Shown here one piece after another: positions 26,306 through 35,346 of a stretch of 64,000 nucleotides of DNA. This DNA comes from Pectobacterium aquaticum. GTDB taxonomy: Bacteria; Pseudomonadota; Gammaproteobacteria; Enterobacterales; Enterobacteriaceae. The notes under the pieces are model-generated. The model ran no database searches and had not been told where the DNA came from. It was given only the letters and a program-made list of their open reading frames with translations. The stretch spans positions 3,038,001 to 3,102,000 of the forward strand of contig NZ_CP086253.1 in NCBI RefSeq assembly GCF_003382565.3, in the 5' to 3' direction. Both the position numbers and the translations under genes were made by a program. Numbering within the stretch: position 1 is the first letter of the stretch; each line of letters starts with the position of its first letter.

Positions 26306-26953
26306 CTAATGCAGGGCGCCCCCCGTCACCGCCATATCAACCTGCTGCACCAGCGATTGCTGGATCATCACTTCCAGCGCCGCCGTGACTAACGGCGTGG
26401 GCATGCTCGGTTCACCGGGGTGTCGTGCGGCCTGTTCAGGTGAATAGGGGATATGAACAAATCCACCGCGAACCGTATCACCCTGTTGGTGCAACTGGTG
26501 TAAAAGGCCGTACATCACGTGATTGCAGACAAACGTCCCTGCGGTTTGCGACACCGAGGCGGGAATGCCCGCCACGCGCAATGCCTGTACCAGCGCTTTC
26601 ACCGGCAGCGTCGAAAAATATGCCGCAGGCCCGCCTTCCACTACCGGCGTATCGATCGGCTGGTTGCCTCGGTTATCCGCGATTCGGGCATCATTAATAT
26701 TAATCGCCACGCGTTCGACAGAAATATCAGCACAGCCGCCCGCCTGCCCCACCGCGATCACCACTTCCGGCTGCCATTCGGCTATCGCGCGGTAAAGCTG
26801 TTCCAGTGACAGATCGAAGACGCAAGATAAACGGCAGGCCACCACGCGTGCACCGCCAATTTCTCGCTGATGAAGTCCTTTTACCGCCTCCCATGAGGGA
26901 TTAGTCGCTTCCCCCTCAAAAGGTTCAAACGCCGTGATCAAAACGGTTTTCAT
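26306..26953 (-). CDS. pcp: Pyrrolidone-carboxylate peptidase Pcp
   Basis: Pcp is a cysteine peptidase (family C15) that removes N-terminal pyroglutamate from peptides. The 215 residues start MKTVLITAFEPFEGEATNPS. The catalytic Glu (RVAININDARIADNRGNQP region, with the preceding GQAGGCADISVERV), Cys in TAGTFVCNHVMYGLL and His in RGGFVHIPYSPEQ are all visible. It starts 28 bases after pxpA and probably belongs to the pxpBCA transcript, so released 5-oxoproline would be used by the enzyme encoded next door. Confidence 0.96.
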   Translation of the reverse strand: MKTVLITAFEPFEGEATNPSWEAVKGLHQREIGGARVVACRLSCVFDLSLEQLYRAIAEWQPEVVIAVGQAGGCADISVERVAININDARIADNRGNQPIDTPVVEGGPAAYFSTLPVKALVQALRVAGIPASVSQTAGTFVCNHVMYGLLHQLHQQGDTVRGGFVHIPYSPEQAARHPGEPSMPTPLVTAALEVMIQQSLVQQVDMAVTGGALH

Positions 26954-26981
26954 CGGTTATCCCGCCATACAAAAATAATGA

Positions 26982-27719
26982 TTATGCCGCCGCAACAGCG
27001 ATCTGATGCTGGCTAAAGCAGTGTCGCAGCTTGCGGGCAAACAGCAGCGCGTGTTGTCCATCGCCGTGAATACACACGGTATCCGCCTGCACGTTCACCC
27101 AAGAGCCGTCAATCGCTCTGACCCGCTGACGTTGAATCATCTCCAGCGTCTGCGCCAGCGCCAGTTCATCGCTGTTAATCAAGGCCCCCGCCTGCGTGCG
27201 CGGCACCAGCAATCCGTCAGGCAAGTAGCAGCGGTCGGCGAACACTTCCTGACGCGTCTCCAGCCCCAACCGTTGCCCAGCGCGGATTAACTCGCTTCCC
27301 GCCAGACCGACTAAGCGTAACGCCGGATTCACCACCTTCACCGCCTTGGCTATCGCATCGGCCAGCGCCGGTTCGTATGCGGCCTGATTGTAAAGCATGC
27401 CATGAGGCTTAACGTGCGACAGTATTCCTCCTTCAGCCGCGACAATCGCGCTCAGCGCGCCAAGCTGATACACCACCTGGGCAAAGACAATTTCCGCAGG
27501 TACATTCATCGCCTTGCGACCAAAATTCTCACGATCGGGAAAGCTCGGGTGTGCGCCAAGCGCAACCCCATAGCCGATCCCCCAACGCACCGACTGACGC
27601 ATAGTTTGTGCGTCACCAGCATGAAACCCGCAGGCAATATTGGCTGACGTCACCAACTTCAGCAGCGCTTCGTCATGCTCGCCCCCCTCACCCAGATCGG
27701 CATTCAGATCAATAATCAT
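26982..27719 (-). CDS. pxpA: 5-oxoprolinase subunit A (PxpA, LamB/YcsF family)
   Basis: PxpA with PxpB and PxpC forms the prokaryotic ATP-dependent 5-oxoprolinase that opens 5-oxoproline to glutamate. From the ATG at 27719 the protein is 245 residues beginning MIIDLNADLGEGGEHDEALL, the family signature; an upstream ATG at 27815 would add 32 residues overlapping pxpC and is rejected. IACGFHAGDAQTM and LSHVKPHGMLYN are conserved segments. It overlaps the pxpC end by 11 bases. Confidence 0.96.
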   Translation of the reverse strand: MIIDLNADLGEGGEHDEALLKLVTSANIACGFHAGDAQTMRQSVRWGIGYGVALGAHPSFPDRENFGRKAMNVPAEIVFAQVVYQLGALSAIVAAEGGILSHVKPHGMLYNQAAYEPALADAIAKAVKVVNPALRLVGLAGSELIRAGQRLGLETRQEVFADRCYLPDGLLVPRTQAGALINSDELALAQTLEMIQRQRVRAIDGSWVNVQADTVCIHGDGQHALLFARKLRHCFSQHQIAVAAA

Positions 27720-28653
27720 GCAGCCTCCACGCCAGCTGTTCGAGGTAACGCCGCTGTTCTTCGGCCGCTTTTTGCGCCTGTGCCTGCGTACAGTGAATAA
27801 AATGTATCGGTTCACCGAGTCGGGTTTGCGCTAAATGGAATAAATCCGCTTCGATCACCGTCGCAATACGCGGGTAACCGCCGGTTGTCTGCGCATCCGC
27901 CAGCAGTACAATAGGGTGACCATTGTGCGGAACCTGCACGACGCCCGGCAGCAGCCCATGCGATGGCAGCTCGCGCGGTTTGCTACCCGGTAATGCGGCA
28001 CGCTTTAGCTCTGCGCCCAATAAACGGTAGCCCATGCGGTTACTTTGCGGGCTCAGTTGCCAGGACGTTCGCCAGAACAATTCCTGCATCTCTTCGCTGA
28101 ACTCCTGATACTCCGGCCCCGGCAATGCCCGCACGCGGTTGCCGAACAACAGCTGCTTGATACCGACTTCTCGCGTCAGTTCGCGAGTCGGCGTTCCCAG
28201 CAGAAGTTCATCGCCATCCATCAGCAAGCGTCCGTCAAAGCCCCCAAAACCGGCTTTCAAATCGGTACTGCGCGACCCGAGCATTTCCGGCACATCCACA
28301 CCGCCGGATAACGCTAGGTAGCTACGCATTCCGTTACGTGGCATACGCATTTTCAACGTTTGCCCCGGCTTCACGGCGAAACGCCAACCTGTCCAGAGCG
28401 GTTTGCCATCTAAGTCGGCATGGCAGTCCGCACCGGTCAGTGCCACCCAGCAGGCGGTGGTGAATGTTGCAGTAAACTTGCCCAGCGTAATTTCCAGCGC
28501 GGCAGCATTCTCCGCGTTGCCCACCAGCAGGTTGGCCATTGTCAATGCAGGCAGATCGAGCGCGCCTGACTGGCTGATACCCAAACGGCGAAAACCGACG
28601 CGACCGCCGTCCTGCACCGAGGTATGCAATCCGGCATGGATAACCTTCAGCAT
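27709..28653 (-). CDS. pxpC: 5-oxoprolinase subunit C (PxpC, biotin-dependent-carboxylase-like)
   Basis: PxpC is the KipA/AHS2-domain subunit of 5-oxoprolinase. The 314 residues begin MLKVIHAGLHTSVQDGGRVG, and carry SQSGALDLPALTMANLLVGN and the later SNRMGYRLLGAEL and ILLADAQTTGGYPRIA motifs of AHS2 proteins. It overlaps pxpB by seven bases at its start and pxpA at its end, so the three subunits are translationally coupled. Confidence 0.96.
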   Translation of the reverse strand: MLKVIHAGLHTSVQDGGRVGFRRLGISQSGALDLPALTMANLLVGNAENAAALEITLGKFTATFTTACWVALTGADCHADLDGKPLWTGWRFAVKPGQTLKMRMPRNGMRSYLALSGGVDVPEMLGSRSTDLKAGFGGFDGRLLMDGDELLLGTPTRELTREVGIKQLLFGNRVRALPGPEYQEFSEEMQELFWRTSWQLSPQSNRMGYRLLGAELKRAALPGSKPRELPSHGLLPGVVQVPHNGHPIVLLADAQTTGGYPRIATVIEADLFHLAQTRLGEPIHFIHCTQAQAQKAAEEQRRYLEQLAWRLHDY

Positions 28654-29303
28654 ACGCCCTCCTTCTGTGGAAGAAACCGAACGTTATCGCCAGGACGCAG
28701 CAACGTTGGCGGCATCGTTTGTGGATTAAACAGCTTCAGCGAGGTGCGACCAATCAGTTGCCAGCCACCCGGCGTCGCCAGCGGATAAATCCCCGTCTGC
28801 GCGCCGCCAATCCCGACCGATCCCGCAGGCACACGCAGGCGTGGCTCGGCGCGACGCGGCATATGCAGTTTCTCGTTTAATCCGCCAAGGTAGGCAAAGC
28901 CCGGCTGGAAGCCCAAAAAGTAGACCACATACTGTGCGGCCGCATGTGCTTCAACAACCTGACTCACTGTCAGGCCACTGTGAGCGGCAACCTCCGCCAA
29001 ATCTGGCCCCGCCTCTTCGCCATACACAACGGGAATATCGATATCGCGTGGGTCAAACGCCAGCGATTCACTCTCTTCCCACCAGCGCTGCAAGCGTTCA
29101 ATCGCATCCAGCGCCACCTGCTGCGGATGCGCCAATAGCACCGTTAGATTGTTCATGCCCGGAATCGCTTCCAGCACCTCTTCATGATGATTCAGGCGCT
29201 CGGCAAGCCCCCATATCCGCTGCTGGCTCTCCAGCGACATTGGCGGTTCCAGTTCCAGAACGACAGCCCTCTCGCCCAGAAGATAACACCGTGTTCGTTG
29301 CAA
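28647..29303 (-). CDS. pxpB: 5-oxoprolinase subunit B (PxpB, KipI-like)
   Basis: PxpB is the AHS1/KipI-domain subunit. The 218 residues start MQRTRCYLLGERAVVLELEP and contain IPGMNNLTVLL, YVVYFLGFQPGFAYLGGL and the SVGIGGAQTGIYPLATPGGW block characteristic of AHS1. It is the first pxp gene; 156 bases separate it from ybgI upstream, so it may have its own promoter or be read from ybgI. Confidence 0.96.
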   Translation of the reverse strand: MQRTRCYLLGERAVVLELEPPMSLESQQRIWGLAERLNHHEEVLEAIPGMNNLTVLLAHPQQVALDAIERLQRWWEESESLAFDPRDIDIPVVYGEEAGPDLAEVAAHSGLTVSQVVEAHAAAQYVVYFLGFQPGFAYLGGLNEKLHMPRRAEPRLRVPAGSVGIGGAQTGIYPLATPGGWQLIGRTSLKLFNPQTMPPTLLRPGDNVRFLPQKEGVC

Positions 29304-29459
29304 TCTTTCCTCCTGAATCGCGTTTTATCCGTCATGGTGAACATGGCTAAATGATTAGTGTTGCTTACCGATATATTTTCCTCCCAACAGCGAAGCAACA
29401 ACGGTGCCAACATAGAAGACATCGCATCATTCACGTGTGATACAGAGACTTTCAGCCCC

Positions 29460-30203
29460 TCACGCGGGGTTAGGAATATCAATAAATGTCACATCAAAAC
29501 CATGCAGTGCCGCCAGCCATTCGCCCAACGCTTTGATGCCGCCACGTTCGGTGGCATGGTGTCCGGCAGCAAAGAAATGCAGCCCCATCTCACGCGCGAT
29601 GTGGATCGTTTGCTCAGACACTTCACCAGTAATAAACGCATCAACCCCAAAGCGCGCCGCTTGCTCAATAAAGCCTTGACCGCCGCCGGTACACCAGGCC
29701 ACGCGTTGTATCTGTTGCGGTGCATTATCCCCGCAATGCAGCACGCTACGCCCCAGCCGTTTTTCTACACGGCGGCAAAAAGCATCTGCCGTCATGGGCT
29801 GCGCCAGTTCACCATACGGCACCAGCGGCTCGATCGTGCCCTGCACCTGAATCTCTAGCAGCGCCGCCAACTGTGCGTTATTCCCCAGTTCTGGGTGTGC
29901 ATCTAGCGGCAGATGATAGCCGTACAGGTTGATATCATTGAGCAACAGCGTTTTCAGTCGGTTACGCTTCATGCCACAGACAATCTGCGGTTCGTTTTTC
30001 CAAAAATAGCCGTGATGAACCAGAATCGCATCGGCCTGCTTTTCTACCGCCGCATCCAGCAGCGCCTGTGAGGCCGTTACGCCCGTCACAATTCGTTTTA
30101 CGTCCGCACGTCCCTCAACCTGTAAACCGTTCGGTGCGTAGTCCTGAAACGTCGCCGTGCTCAGTTTCTCGTTAATGATTCTTTCCAATTCCACATTACG
30201 CAT
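29460..30203 (-). CDS. ybgI: Nif3-like dinuclear metal protein YbgI
   Basis: YbgI belongs to the NIF3/GTP cyclohydrolase I type 2 fold family, which binds two metal ions. Its biochemical role is not firmly known; a hydrolase or radiation-resistance role has been suggested. Starting at 30203 (MRNVELERIINEKL) it is 247 residues, as in E. coli; the frame extends 19 codons further into phrB, which I exclude. Metal-site segments VHHGYFWKNE, LPLDAHPELGNN and AAGHHATERGG are conserved. It overlaps phrB by eight bases. Confidence 0.95.
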   Translation of the reverse strand: MRNVELERIINEKLSTATFQDYAPNGLQVEGRADVKRIVTGVTASQALLDAAVEKQADAILVHHGYFWKNEPQIVCGMKRNRLKTLLLNDINLYGYHLPLDAHPELGNNAQLAALLEIQVQGTIEPLVPYGELAQPMTADAFCRRVEKRLGRSVLHCGDNAPQQIQRVAWCTGGGQGFIEQAARFGVDAFITGEVSEQTIHIAREMGLHFFAAGHHATERGGIKALGEWLAALHGFDVTFIDIPNPA

Positions 30204-31662
30204 ACTTGCTTTTCTCTTCTCGATCGTTATCCGCCATACCGATGTTTTTGGCCGCCTCAAACGCCACCAGCGTATTCTGACGCGCGGTTTTGTGGTCGAC
30301 GATGGGCAGCGGATAGTTCAGCCGATGGTGGTGTTTATCAGCCCAACGATGGGGCTGATGAATCTCTTTATCCGGCACGGCCGCTAGTTCGGGCAGCCAG
30401 TGACGAATAAACCGACCTTCAGGGTCGAAGCGCTCGCCCTGCGTTGTCGGGTTAAAAATACGAAAATAAGGTGCCGCATCGGTGCCTGTCGATGCCGCCC
30501 ACTGCCAACCGCCGTTATTCGCCGCCAGATCGCCATCCAGCAGTTGCGACATAAAGTAGCGTTCGCCTTCGCGCCAATCGATCAGTAAATCTTTGACGAG
30601 AAAACTGGCGCAAATCATACGCAAGCGATTGTGCATCCATCCCGTTTCATTCAGTTGACGCATCGCTGCATCCACGATCGGGTAGCCCGTATTCCCCTGC
30701 TGCCAGGCGGCTAAATCTTCCGGCGATTCTCGCCATTTCACCCACTGCGTCCACGCGATGAACGGTCGGTGTTTACACAGTTGCGGCCAAGAGACAATCA
30801 GGTGGCGATAAAACTCACGCCAGACCAGTTCGTTAAACCAAGTGAATGCTCCCCCCTCACCCCGTTCCAGCATCTCCGGGCATTCAGCACGCAGACGGTT
30901 AAAACATTGGCGCGGCGATACGATCCCAAGCGCTAGATACGGAGAAAGTTTGCTGGTGCCGGGTAGCGCCGGAAAATCCCGCTTCTGGTCATAATCCTGC
31001 ACCTGTTCGCGACAAAAACGCCGCAGTTGCTGCAATGCTGCACGTTCGCCGCGAGGGAAATCCTCACTATCCACTTCGCGCTGCGGATAGCTGAACGGTG
31101 CCAGTTCCACCATGTTATCGATCGGCTCACCTCGCGCCTCCGGTGCTGGCACGCACGTCGTATCCGACTCCAGCAGGCGTTTGATAAAGGCCTGACGAAA
31201 GGGCGTAAACACTTTATACATCTCGCCGTTGCCCGTCAGCACGCTACCCGGCGGTAACAACAGGCTGTCATGATAACCGTGACAAACCACGCTATCGGCC
31301 AGCCGATCTTTCACCTGCTGATCACGCAGGCGCTCGTTGATTTCATACTGATAATGGTAGAAAAGATCGGTGGCCTGCTGCTGCGCACAAAACTGCACCA
31401 GCCAGTCAACCGACGACGCAAAGTCAGCACATTCGTGGTAATGCAGCGGGATACCTTTTTCTGCCAGCGCGTACTGCACCAGCGTCAGGTTCTCCCGCAG
31501 AAAGGCTGCCTGACGCGGAGCCATATCGTGCTTTTCCCACTGCGCAGGCGTAGCGATAAAGACGGCCAGCACGGTGGCAGTAGGATCCTGACAGGCCGCG
31601 TACAGCGCCAGATTATCGGTAACGCGCAGGTCGTTGCGTAGCCAGACTACATGCGTGGTCAT
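30196..31662 (-). CDS. phrB: Deoxyribodipyrimidine photolyase PhrB
   Basis: PhrB repairs cyclobutane pyrimidine dimers in DNA using blue light, FAD and a folate antenna. The 488 residues (E. coli 472) begin MTTHVVWLRNDLRVTDNLAL. The FAD-binding half includes WFNELVWREFYRHLIVSWPQ, GNTGYPIVDAAMRQLNETGW and LDGDLAANNGGWQWAASTGT, all class I CPD-photolyase signatures. The start is 21 bases after ybgA, an arrangement also seen in E. coli (ybgA-phr). Confidence 0.97.
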   Translation of the reverse strand: MTTHVVWLRNDLRVTDNLALYAACQDPTATVLAVFIATPAQWEKHDMAPRQAAFLRENLTLVQYALAEKGIPLHYHECADFASSVDWLVQFCAQQQATDLFYHYQYEINERLRDQQVKDRLADSVVCHGYHDSLLLPPGSVLTGNGEMYKVFTPFRQAFIKRLLESDTTCVPAPEARGEPIDNMVELAPFSYPQREVDSEDFPRGERAALQQLRRFCREQVQDYDQKRDFPALPGTSKLSPYLALGIVSPRQCFNRLRAECPEMLERGEGGAFTWFNELVWREFYRHLIVSWPQLCKHRPFIAWTQWVKWRESPEDLAAWQQGNTGYPIVDAAMRQLNETGWMHNRLRMICASFLVKDLLIDWREGERYFMSQLLDGDLAANNGGWQWAASTGTDAAPYFRIFNPTTQGERFDPEGRFIRHWLPELAAVPDKEIHQPHRWADKHHHRLNYPLPIVDHKTARQNTLVAFEAAKNIGMADNDREEKSKYA

Positions 31663-31683
31663 GACATTCCTCGAGCGGTCAAA

Positions 31684-32643
31684 CTAATGTCCGTAACGCA
31701 GGCGTAATGCCTCGGGGTACGGCTCAAAATAACGCTGCTGAGCCAGATACGCATCGGGGTATTCCGCCATGTAATGTTTTAGCAACGTGATAGGTGCCAG
31801 CAGCGGCTGCAAACCCTGTCGATAGCGATTGATGAGCTGCGCCAGCTCCTGTCGCTGCTGAGAATTGAGCTGACGTCGGAAGTAACCCTGCACGTGCATC
31901 AACACATTGGTGTGGTTGCGCCGCGTCGCAGGCGTTGACAACAGTTTCATCAACCGCTTCCGGTATTCAACAATGTAGTCTTCCAGTGACTCCCACTTAT
32001 CGATTCCCGCAACAAACGGCCCCAGTTCGCGGTATTCCGGCTGGGAATGCGCCAGCAACAGGAGTTTATAGCGGCTATGAAAAGCAATCAGCGCACCACG
32101 GCTCAGCCCGTTTTTCCATAGCTGATTCAGTTCGTGTAACGCATAAACGCGTTCAATGAAATTTTCTCGCAAGCCAGGATCCTGCAGGCGTCCGTCTTCC
32201 TCAACCGGTAGCCAAGGCATTTGCCGCATCAGCTCCTGTGTAAATAAGCCGATACCACTTTTACGCGCATCCTTTTGCGTTTCATTGTAAACCTTCACGC
32301 GCTCCATACCGCAGCTCGGCGATTTGGCGCAGACGATATAACCGCATAAGTGCTGAAGCTGGCTGACTTTTTCAGCGGAAAACTCCGCCATCTGTTGGGT
32401 AACATCCAACGACGAACCATTGCTGGCACGCATCGTGATATGGTTTTCCCCTTCTCGCACCAGCCTGAGTGCTGGACGCGGCACCGGTAAACCAATCGCC
32501 ATTTCCGGGCAGACCGGCTCAAAACGAAAATAGGGTGCCAGTTGTTCAGCAGCAAACGTCAAACGCTTGTGTCCGCCATCAAATCGCACAGGACTACCGA
32601 GCAAACAGGCGCTGATACCAACAGGGATGAGTTCGAGCGTCAT
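31684..32643 (-). CDS. ybgA: YbgA: fused DUF523-DUF1722 protein
   Basis: The 319 residues contain two parts. Residues 1-150 are DUF523, with Cys-rich motifs: GISACLLGSPVRFDGGHKR, FEPVCPEMAIGLPVPRPALR and CAKSPSCGMERVKVY. Residues about 155-319 are DUF1722 (GALIAFHSRYKLLLLAHSQP, HTNVLMHVQGYF). E. coli YbgA is about half this length and contains only the DUF1722 part. Neither domain has a settled function. The location before phrB is conserved, and cotranscription is likely from the 21-base gap. Confidence 0.9.
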   Translation of the reverse strand: MTLELIPVGISACLLGSPVRFDGGHKRLTFAAEQLAPYFRFEPVCPEMAIGLPVPRPALRLVREGENHITMRASNGSSLDVTQQMAEFSAEKVSQLQHLCGYIVCAKSPSCGMERVKVYNETQKDARKSGIGLFTQELMRQMPWLPVEEDGRLQDPGLRENFIERVYALHELNQLWKNGLSRGALIAFHSRYKLLLLAHSQPEYRELGPFVAGIDKWESLEDYIVEYRKRLMKLLSTPATRRNHTNVLMHVQGYFRRQLNSQQRQELAQLINRYRQGLQPLLAPITLLKHYMAEYPDAYLAQQRYFEPYPEALRLRYGH

Positions 32644-32653
32644 GATTTATCCT

Positions 32654-32700
32654 TATACCCGTCATATTTCATTCAAGTTGCACGTGTGTTGGCATTCTAC
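32654..32700. repeat. Truncated copy of the palindromic intergenic repeat
   Basis: TATACCCGTCATATTTCATT followed by CAAGTTGCACGTGTGTTGGC resembles one end of the repeat at 15288-15414 (its right end read in reverse). The other half is missing. It lies just upstream of ybgA and could overlap its promoter. The rest of the gap to 32869 shows no gene. Confidence 0.6.
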
Positions 32701-32869
32701 AAACGCTCTTATCAGCATAGCGGATTTCACCACAATTCTGTGCAGTCACAGCGAAGAATAAAGTAATAAATCATGAGATTGGGAAGAAATACCGGAAGAA
32801 GATGCAGGAAGGGAAAAGGGTAAACCGTGTCAAAACAACCTTAAACCGATATTTCACCGGTTCATTTTT

Positions 32870-32903
32870 CGTGTTTATCTGCCGAGAATGACAGATAAAC
32901 ACG
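32870..32903 (-). terminator. Perfect 12-base stem-loop downstream of ybfA
   Basis: CGTGTTTATCTG and CAGATAAACACG pair exactly around a 10-base loop, 20 bases beyond the ybfA stop. Neither side is followed by a run of T in the direction of transcription, so it may be a transcript 3' end protected by structure rather than a classic intrinsic terminator. Confidence 0.5.
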
Positions 32904-32923
32904 AGAAACCTTACGCGCTGGCC

Positions 32924-33130
32924 TTAATAGAAATCGCAGGCGGCGGCTTCGGACTGCGCCATCCAGACGGGTTTATCGCTGGTTTTCAGCCAGACGCGGT
33001 GTAAATAGCTGTAAAAACGCGCCCGATCGCGACGAAACAGCATCACCGGTAACGCCAGCACGCCGATGGCAATCACGGCGGCGCGACGCAGGAGAATACG
33101 GTGCAAGGGATAAGCAGTATAAAGCGACAT
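32924..33130 (-). CDS. ybfA: Small membrane protein YbfA
   Basis: The 68-residue protein has one membrane helix (about 15-32, AAVIAIGVLALPVMLF) followed by the conserved block RRDRARFYSYLHRVWLKTSD and a C-terminal ACDFY. This matches E. coli YbfA in length and in almost all of the second half. Its function is unknown. It is read away from kdpF, the same divergent arrangement as in E. coli. Its upstream region shares a 423-base spacer with the kdp promoter. Confidence 0.93.
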   Translation of the reverse strand: MSLYTAYPLHRILLRRAAVIAIGVLALPVMLFRRDRARFYSYLHRVWLKTSDKPVWMAQSEAAACDFY

Positions 33131-33451
33131 AATGATCCTCCTCTGGGATAAGCCCCCTTATTCAGCGGCGCTTTTCATAACGATAGAATAAGAACTGTGA
33201 CATTGGTTAAAATTTTACCGCCTTTTCTGAAAGTTTACTACTCATCTGACCAGTAAAAGATGAAATAATCGCCAATTTTTTTCGTCATCACGTCATTAAG
33301 TTACAGCAAGGTTAAAAATAAACTTACCAATAGTTAATTTATGGTTTTAGGTTGGATCACTTTACTCCCTCTTCTTTAATGTTCTCTTCTCGTTGCCTTC
33401 AACTTTGCTGACGCCACAACCCCCTTATGGCCTACACCGCCTACTTTTAAT

Positions 33452-33478
33452 CCCATTTTTATACTTTTTTTACGCCCA
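33452..33478 (+). promoter_or_regulatory. Probable KdpE-binding site of the kdp promoter
   Basis: CATTTTTATACTTTTTTTAC at 33454-33473, followed by GCCCA, is nearly identical to the KdpE target upstream of E. coli kdpFABC as I recall it. It lies about 76-102 bases before kdpF. The remaining spacer to ybfA (33131-33451) is AT-rich with no gene. Confidence 0.65.
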
Positions 33479-33553
33479 CAGACAGGAAATTTGCACCTTC
33501 TTTTCCTGCGTTTTCCTACTCTGACGCTGTCTATTCTGTTCTGGAGGTGTGTT

Positions 33554-33643
33554 GTGACGCTTAGCATCGTCTTAGGCGGCCTGCTCGTGCTGCTGTTACT
33601 GGTCTATCTGGTTTATGCCTTGTTGAAGGCGGAGGAATTCTGA
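33554..33643 (+). CDS. kdpF: K+-transporting ATPase small subunit KdpF
   Basis: A 29-codon frame starts at GTG (TLSIVLGGLLVLLLLVYLVY follows) and ends KAEEF, with one membrane helix. The size, sequence type and position just before kdpA match KdpF, a lipid-like stabiliser of the KdpABC complex. A GGAGG-like sequence precedes the GTG. The stop overlaps the kdpA start (TGATG). Confidence 0.95.
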   Translation: MTLSIVLGGLLVLLLLVYLVYALLKAEEF

Positions 33644-35331
33644 TGGCCGCTGACGCTTTTTTACTGATCTTTGGTCTGCTGCTCACGGTACTGATCGTAG
33701 CCCAACTGCTGGGCAGCGGACTGGCCCGTCTGATTGAGGGTGAAACGGGTGCGCTCCTGCAAAAGTTTGAAACGGGAACGGCGCGCCTTTTCGCTTTCGA
33801 TACGTCGGAGATGCGCTGGCAACAGTATGCGGCGGCTATTCTGACGCTCAACCTGATCGGCATTGTCGTGCTGTTTGTGCTGTTAATGGCACAGGGGGCT
33901 CTGCCGCTTAACCCAGAAAATATGCCAGGGCTGTCGTGGCATTTGGCATTAAATACGGCAATCAGCTTTGTGACCAACACCAACTGGCAGGCTTACAGCG
34001 GCGAAAACACGCTCAGCTACCTGAGCCAGATGGTTGGTCTAACGGTACAAAATTTTCTGTCCTCCGCCAGCGGTATCGCCGTCGCTTTCGCGTTAATCCG
34101 CGCATTTTCCCGTCGCTGCGTCGACACGCTGGGCAACGCGTGGCTCGATCTGTTTCGCATCACGCTGTATGTGCTGCTGCCACTGTCTCTGCTGTTAGCG
34201 CTGTTCTTTGTCAGTCAGGGCGTATTGCAGAACCTGCTGCCCTACCAGCATCTGACTACGCTGGACGGCGCAGCTCAAACCCTGCCGATGGGGCCCGTCG
34301 CCTCACAGGAAGCCATTAAACTGCTGGGCACCAACGGCGGCGGTTTCTTTGGCGCCAACTCAGCACACCCGTTTGAAAACCCGACCGCGCTGAGCAACAT
34401 CGTGCAAATGCTGGCGATCCTGTTGATCCCTACTGCGCTGTGCTTCGCCTTTGGCAAAGCCGTCAGCGATAAGCGGCAAGGCCACGCGCTGCTGTGGGCG
34501 ATGGCGCTAATCTTTATCGTCGCCGCTGCCGTGGTGATGAAAATGGAGGTCAACGGTAACCCACATCTGCTGGCCTTAGGCGCGGACAGCGCCGCGAATT
34601 TGGAAGGCAAAGAGACGCGTTTTGGCGTCCTGACTTCCAGTCTGTATGCCGTTGTCACCACGGCCACCTCAACGGGCGCGGTGAACGCGATGCATGACTC
34701 CTTCACCGCCCTCGGCGGCATGGTTCCCATGTGGCTGATGCAAATTGGCGAAGTGGTGTTCGGCGGTGCCGGTTCTGGCCTGTACGGCATGCTGCTGTTC
34801 GTGCTTCTGACCGTCTTTATTGCCGGCCTGATGATTGGTCGCTCGCCGGAATATCTGGGCAAAAAGATCGAAGTCTATGAGATGAAGATGACGGCACTGG
34901 CGATTCTGATTCCACCCGCACTGGTGTTACTCGGCACGGCGCTGGCGCTGAGCACGGAAGCCGGACGCAGCGGCATTCTGAACCCCGGCGCACACGGTTT
35001 TAGCGAAGTGCTCTATGCCGTGTCCTCCGCCTCGAACAACAACGGCAGCGCGTTTGCCGGCCTGAGCGTCAATACGCCGTTTTATAACGTCCTGCTCGCT
35101 GTCGCCATGCTGCTGGGCCGCTTTGCCGTCATGGTGCCCGTGCTGGCTATCGCCGGTTCATTGGTCGTGAAAAAACGCCAGCCGGAAAGCAAAGGCTCAC
35201 TGTCGACGCGCAGTCCGCTGTTTATCGGCATGCTCATCGCCATCGTTCTGCTGATTGGTGCGCTGACATTTATCCCTGCACTGGCGTTAGGGCCAGTCGC
35301 TGAACATTTACAGTTCGGCCTGACTCACTAA
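33643..35331 (+). CDS. kdpA: K+-transporting ATPase subunit A (KdpA)
   Basis: KdpA is the potassium-selective channel-like subunit of the high-affinity Kdp pump. The 562 residues have about ten membrane helices and the four selectivity-filter loops of the SKT family: FVTNTNWQAYSGENTLSY, LGTNGGGFFGANSAHPFENP, TTATSTGAVNAMHDSFTALG and ASNNNGSAFAGL. It starts at the kdpF stop, and kdpB follows after 15 bases. Confidence 0.98.
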   Translation: MAADAFLLIFGLLLTVLIVAQLLGSGLARLIEGETGALLQKFETGTARLFAFDTSEMRWQQYAAAILTLNLIGIVVLFVLLMAQGALPLNPENMPGLSWHLALNTAISFVTNTNWQAYSGENTLSYLSQMVGLTVQNFLSSASGIAVAFALIRAFSRRCVDTLGNAWLDLFRITLYVLLPLSLLLALFFVSQGVLQNLLPYQHLTTLDGAAQTLPMGPVASQEAIKLLGTNGGGFFGANSAHPFENPTALSNIVQMLAILLIPTALCFAFGKAVSDKRQGHALLWAMALIFIVAAAVVMKMEVNGNPHLLALGADSAANLEGKETRFGVLTSSLYAVVTTATSTGAVNAMHDSFTALGGMVPMWLMQIGEVVFGGAGSGLYGMLLFVLLTVFIAGLMIGRSPEYLGKKIEVYEMKMTALAILIPPALVLLGTALALSTEAGRSGILNPGAHGFSEVLYAVSSASNNNGSAFAGLSVNTPFYNVLLAVAMLLGRFAVMVPVLAIAGSLVVKKRQPESKGSLSTRSPLFIGMLIAIVLLIGALTFIPALALGPVAEHLQFGLTH

Positions 35332-35346
35332 GGCTGGAGACTTTTT

